Shown here in pieces: positions 59,860 through 64,000 of a stretch of 64,000 nucleotides of DNA (position 1 is its first letter; each line of letters opens with the position of its first letter). The notes beneath the pieces are model-generated. The model was not told where the DNA came from. It made no database searches and worked only from the letters and a program-made list of their open reading frames with translations. The stretch is from Penicillus capitatus (taxonomy: Eukaryota > Chlorophyta), in NCBI GenBank assembly GCA_965649825.1, contig OZ287718.1:62001-126000 (forward strand), read 5' to 3'. A program made the position numbers and the translations under genes.

Positions 59860-61114
59860 TCAGAAATTTGTGATGTACTCGTCTAGAGGCTGCATGGACA
59901 TCTCTGAAGGGAGCCCTTTCTCCTGTCGGTGAAGGAAGACTTTTGTCATGTAGCTAAGCTTCTGCTGTGTAAACGCTGTGTGTCGTTCATCTTTTGCGAT
60001 CTCCTCTGCCATTGCATCCAAGTCTTTCTGAGCCACTGTGTCTGTGGAGCTCCAGATGGCCATAAGCACGCTCAGTTGTTTTTCAGAGAATGCTGAGAGT
60101 CTGTGCGACTTACAGATCTCTTGGTTCAAGGTCTCGAAATGGGACGATGACTCGATGCCAGAAGACAAAGCACGGTCCTTGTTGATCAGGTGCATTGCGC
60201 ACTGTAGACGCGTGAGATCGTCCTCTGTATAACACTTCATTCTGCAACACACTCCACATGATCACATTTCACAGTAAACACCATGAGGCACATACCTGTG
60301 CGGTCGGAGACACTGGTCAAGCAGTGCTTGAATGAAATGCCTGCGCCTATAAGTGAGAATGGCAGATGATAAGAAGAGATCCACGATCGATGCTTCGTTA
60401 AAATGCCTAACGCATTCCATAGATCGAGTCGAGATATTTTGAATGTCGATGTGTATACTCGAGTCGATGGGGTTTGATGGTTTCTTTTGCCAGTGGATCC
60501 AGATAAGCTTCAAAGTAGAAACGCAGACGGGCCAGTCCCTTCCAGATCTCACCGATCTGCACTTCCGTAAACGACATTCCCCTTTCTTCGCGTATCACTT
60601 CCCTCATGACCTCCACCAGCAGTTCCGAGATGCCAAAGAACACGCCGCATGGCTGAACACTGTTTGCCTTTGTTGCTATCCTTCCGAGGCGTCCCATGGA
60701 TTTGACCATCACCACCAACTGGATGTGATCTAGCTCAGAGAAGACCCGCTTTTCTCTCATATCTTTGCACATATCTCCAAGCAATTGAGGATGCATGTAG
60801 CCCAGTAATGCACAGGAACTGAACATGAACACCATTCTGCGTGGTGTCCAAGAGGAGATCGCTTTCCTCGTCGTACAGAGCTGTGACAGATGATTCAGAT
60901 CTTTATGCATGGCGTCTCTGGGAGGGCGAAATCGACAGTGCGCCAACTTGCGGAAACTCAGTTCCAGCTGCGAGGGTGTCGGTTGTTTCTCTTGTGTGAC
61001 CTTGTTCATTATGCTCTCCCAACTCAGAGACTCCCATTCTTCATAGATCTTGGTAAAGCAGCGCACGTGTTTGAGATATATTGCATGAAATTTAACACAT
61101 CTGATGACTCTCAT
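59860..61114 (-). CDS. Organelle RNA-binding-like helical repeat protein (FAST/OPR type)
   Basis: Seen: ATG 61114 gives MRVIRCVKFHAIYLKHVRCF, an Arg/Lys-rich leader with no acid, typical of mitochondrial targeting. Long helical pairs follow: LSFRKLAHCRFRPPRDAMHK, RRMVFMFSSCALLGYMHPQL, LDHIQLVVMVKSMGRLGRIA, VQIGEIWKGLARLRFYFEAY, then two more exons (FIQALLDQCLRPH; FSEKQLSVLMAIWSSTD) to the stop at 59860. Known: this repeat style (a helix with I/V-x-x-x-W-x-x-A-R-L followed by another helix) is shared by FAST-kinase-like and octotricopeptide proteins of mitochondria and plastids. No RAP domain seen at the C-terminus. Inference: organelle RNA processing factor. Two introns near 60290 and 60420. 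Confidence 0.65.
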
Positions 61115-61149
61115 CGTATTAAACAATCACGGCAGCACGCAAAACGCAT

Positions 61150-63440
61150 ATGACTCCGACTTTGGAATTTGAAGAATTCTGGCCACAATGGCCTCGAGAG
61201 ACATCCGGACGGTTGCTATTAAATCTCTGTGTAGAGACGTCGTTCGCTGAGTTGGTGCATCACATCTGGTCTCCCAATTCCCGTTTTCTAGTACTCAGTG
61301 TGCTCTTTCGCGAACCAGACAAAACTGCATGCGCAGGCAGAAGCGAATAGACAGAGAGGGTATGTAGACTTTCATTGCACCGATTGGATGAGTTCTGAAA
61401 CGGAACTCCCCGACCTGCCTGGGGGTTTCGATTGGCGTTGGGAACATTCTCCAACTGTTAATTTTATTACTAATATTCGAGGAAAAATGAGAAAGGCGAG
61501 TGCAACCACCCATCCTGTACGTGTTTGGAGTGCGGATGAGAGAGTGCGTGTATATTAGGTGCGCTTTGAGGCGAGAAGTGGCAGTGTTTTGACACAGCAG
61601 CCCTTTAAGACAGAAGAAGTTCAGAGATGCACACAGTACAAGGAGAAAGAGTGTATGGTCGTGGATGCATGTGTGCGATCAACGGCACCGTTGTGTGACA
61701 AAATTCGAGTTCTTTGCAGGCAACACATCCAATCCGATGTCGCCTTCTCCATTCGACAGACATTGTTGCAGATACACCATTAAGGCTGTGAAGCCAGAGA
61801 AGTGTCAGTTGAGAGTCGTTTACCACATCGAGTACCTCCAAAGTCTAAACGGGTTTCTCAAAGGCATTCTCGAGAGAGGCGCCAGAGGTATGGCAGACGA
61901 ATAAATATCTGGATGTAGAAGAAAGGCGTCTTCTTTTCTAAATGTTCAGACGGGCTGACATCAAACTACGATACATTTGGCAAAGTGCTGCTTTCCTGTG
62001 TCTCTCCGATCTCAGAGAATGCTACTGCTGATTCAACACCAGAATCCCAACCGGATGTCGATGTGCTTCAATCCTCCGCTAAAAACATGTGATGCTCTTC
62101 TCGCTGTCCCATCAACAAATGTGTTTTCCTGCAGGCGTCCCTACCAAAGCGTTCTCAATTGGTCAGCAATTCCGCCTATATCTTTCATCTTTGCCTTGCT
62201 CAACATCCTGACAACAAGGTCATTATTGATGTGGTTTTTTGAACTTGTGGTGGAGTTTTCGATGGCTGTTCTCTATGTCGCATTTCTATATCTTCTCTTC
62301 CACGTGTGGACATTGATTAGGGAGAAATTCAATACAGGAGGTCTTTTCTTGATATCTTCGGAAATCGATTTCCGACAAGGGTTGATGACAGTATTTGTCC
62401 TTATCCTTTTGTTGGAGGGGTCACAGGTTTTCATCCATTTTTTCAAGAGACTGTTGAATATTTCTCGATTGTGCTGCATTCATCTGTACGGAAAGATGAG
62501 TGAGTTTTTGGCCAGACTGCATGCAGAGAGCCATCGGAATCTCCACAGTAGCCCCTCCATCGATGACACTGTGAGCCTTGCTGAGCATCTGACGGACGAC
62601 GACCGGATCGATTCTGGATGCTCGGCAGAGACAGAGGTCGACGAAGGAAATCAGGATGATTCCTTCATCCGAAAAATTGTGAACGGATTCTGGACTCTTC
62701 TATATTACAGTAAGACCAAACAGACACTGTCTGTCTGTCATTACGCTCTCCACATCCATCACCTGTTGCCGATGCTGTAGATAGTTCAGATTTCAGAAAG
62801 TTTGCGCATTCCATGCCAATCGAAGAACGCACCAATCCGGATGGTAGTGTCGTTGAAGAGCTGTTCGAGAATGAACGGCTCCAACCTTTCCGGGTGAGTG
62901 AGATCTGTCCAACAATACCACTAGAGAGAGATTGTGAATGAAATCGATGGCTGTCCTTCGTTCTAGGGTTGGGGACATCAGTGGCCGGGACATTTCCTCC
63001 CGACGGATAAGTTTAGTCATTGGAGTTCTTTTGATATGGATGGGAACATTGTCACATGTGACCAACGTGAAAAAGTCGAACCGTTTCTTCCACCCGGATG
63101 GGAATGGAAGGAAGAAGACTGGAAGGTAATGCAAGGACGCAACTCTGTTGCCAAGTGTGTTCACCATCTGATGCTCCCTCCATAGGTGGATCTGAGCAGA
63201 AGGAATTCGCAAGCTGTCGACAAACAAGGTTGGTATTACAGTTTGGACTTTCCATGGATCAAATTCGCCCCAGAGAAAAACAACGGAATCCGAAAGATGT
63301 CTGATTTCGTACGACGACGCAGATATACCAGAACACGCATCCGCAAGACTCAAGGTCTAAACGCTAATGCCCAAGCATCCACTTTCCAAGACAATCCCTC
63401 CAATCCAACGCCATACTTCTCCTTTCTCCAGTTCCTTTAG
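61150..63440 (+). CDS. GRAM - VASt - transmembrane - dysferlin (DysF) fusion protein
   Basis: Seen: ATG 61150; GRAM-like start (ETSFAELVHHIWSPNSRFLA); VASt/ASTER-like module (PVRFEARSGSVLTQQPFKTE, CMVVDACVRS, CQLRVVYHIEYLQSLNGFL, ILERGARG); a hydrophobic region (SFIFALLNILTTRSLLMWFF, VEFSMAVLYVAFLYLLFHVW, TVFVLILLLEGSQVFIHFF); then DysFN/DysFC (RLQPFRGWGHQWPGHFLPTD, PFLPPGWEWKEDWKVD, QGWYYSLDFPWIKF, SDFVRRRRYTRTR), stop 63440. Introns at each junction join in phase, notably AT/G before MRPYQSV and A/AT before NSSDFRKF. Known: GRAM-VASt-TM proteins (Lam/GRAMD1) move sterols at ER contact sites; DysF domains with membrane helices occur in Pex30-like ER proteins. Inference: an ER contact-site lipid-transfer protein with both modules in one chain. 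Confidence 0.82.
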
Positions 63441-63579
63441 CGTTGAAGCTGCTCGCTCGTATTGCATTTGTATATACACAAGAGCAACAACAACAATGAT
63501 TAAACGAATGAGAATAAGCAAGCGTCATCCGATCTATCCGTCCTGTCTCTGTTAGATCATCACGGAGAGGATGTGCGCT

Positions 63580-64000
63580 TCATGGCGTCGCCACAATGCC
63601 ACCAAGTCCTGGCGGACTTTCTTTCTTTTCTGTCTGTCCCTCTTCGGTTTCTGTTTCGTCGAGAGATGCAATGGCTTTCTCTGCTACCTCTGATCGAGGC
63701 TGACGACTAAAGCCGTATCCCAAGCTGTACCCAGATTCTTGAGACAGACTCTGTAATTCAGCAAAATGGTCTCGGCGGAATTCATCTAAAATGTTACCGA
63801 TCTCCTCCTCTGGAATACGAACCTGCCAAAGAAAAACGATCTATCGGTTTTTTATATCGTAGAGAGACGTGACCTGTGCAAGGACGGTCGCAGCAAGTTG
63901 AAGACTGGGTTCCAGTGTTTCGGGAACAACCACATTGGCTCCTGCTCGTTCAAGATTGCGAGCATGTTCTAGATCGAAAGCACGGACATATGTCTTGACA
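63580..64000 (-). CDS. KEA/Kef-type K+/H+ antiporter, C-terminal part (partial)
   Basis: Seen on the minus strand: VKTYVRAFDLEHARNLERAG, ANVVVPETLEPSLQLAATVL, then an intron of about 50 nt (near 63823-63872), and VRIPEEEIGNILDEFRRDHF, SGYSLGYGFSRQPRSEVAEK and a Glu/Thr-rich end to TGA at 63580. Known: the segment RAxDLxHAxxLxxAGA plus ETxEPSLQLA is the end of the RCK/TrkA-N regulatory domain of KefB/C and KEA antiporters; in plants KEA1-3 are in the plastid envelope and thylakoid. The 5' part, with the antiporter membrane domain, lies beyond the window. Plastid location is inferred from family, not seen. Confidence 0.82.

Overview
This is nuclear DNA of a compact protist genome. About 27 protein genes lie in 64 kb, most broken by short GT-AG introns (commonly 40-60 nt), with intergenic gaps often under 250 bp and sometimes overlapping or almost touching neighbours. 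Exon joins were worked out by eye from reading frames and splice signals. Joins listed with exact coordinates close in phase; others are approximate.

The gene set points to an alga with a plastid and a flagellum. Plastid evidence: a bacterial-type uS17 with an N-terminal targeting-like extension (3166-3557), a DUF2301 membrane protein of the cyanobacterial/plastid kind with a transit-like leader (32685-33485), the tail of a KEA-type K+/H+ antiporter (63580-64000), a plant-type membrane-anchored hexokinase and a KDO-transferase homologue. Flagellum evidence: a complete outer-arm (gamma type) dynein heavy chain (38758-53827) and a Rab23-like GTPase (18487-19371). A ZIP4/SPO22/TEX11 meiotic protein (14627-18236) implies a sexual cycle. 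A green alga or other primary-plastid alga fits best, but the lineage is not proven from the sequence.

Layout: 1-2610 tomosyn (partial); 2657-3557 a divergent pair, small membrane protein and uS17; 3780-6735 four small or unknown genes; 7595-10630 CNOT4; 10894-11945 unknown; 12237-14354 LMBR1-domain protein; 14627-18236 ZIP4; 18487-19371 Rab23-like; 19440-20096 EF-hand protein; 20422-22515 PPR protein; 22763-25241 ABCG transporter; 25551-27891 receptor-like kinase; 28538-29203 Q/P-rich membrane protein; 30484-31124 cytosolic uS19; 31225-33485 divergent TOM40 and DUF2301; 34548-38530 hexokinase with a second gene (36521-37252) inside one intron; 38758-53827 dynein; 54174-55804 TBC1D13-like RabGAP; 55864-57074 unknown; 57115-58935 KDO transferase; 59019-59838 a small membrane protein whose stop overlaps the DIM1 start; 59860-61114 organelle RNA-binding-like protein; 61150-63440 a GRAM-VASt-membrane-dysferlin fusion; 63580-64000 KEA antiporter (partial).

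The genes are not a pathway cluster; they are ordinary eukaryotic housekeeping and cell-biology genes. Membrane traffic is well represented (tomosyn, Rab23-like, TBC1D13, the VASt-dysferlin protein). The most unusual items are the nested gene, the four-part lipid-transfer fusion, the Rab with altered catalytic residues, and the ATGA overlap at DIM1.
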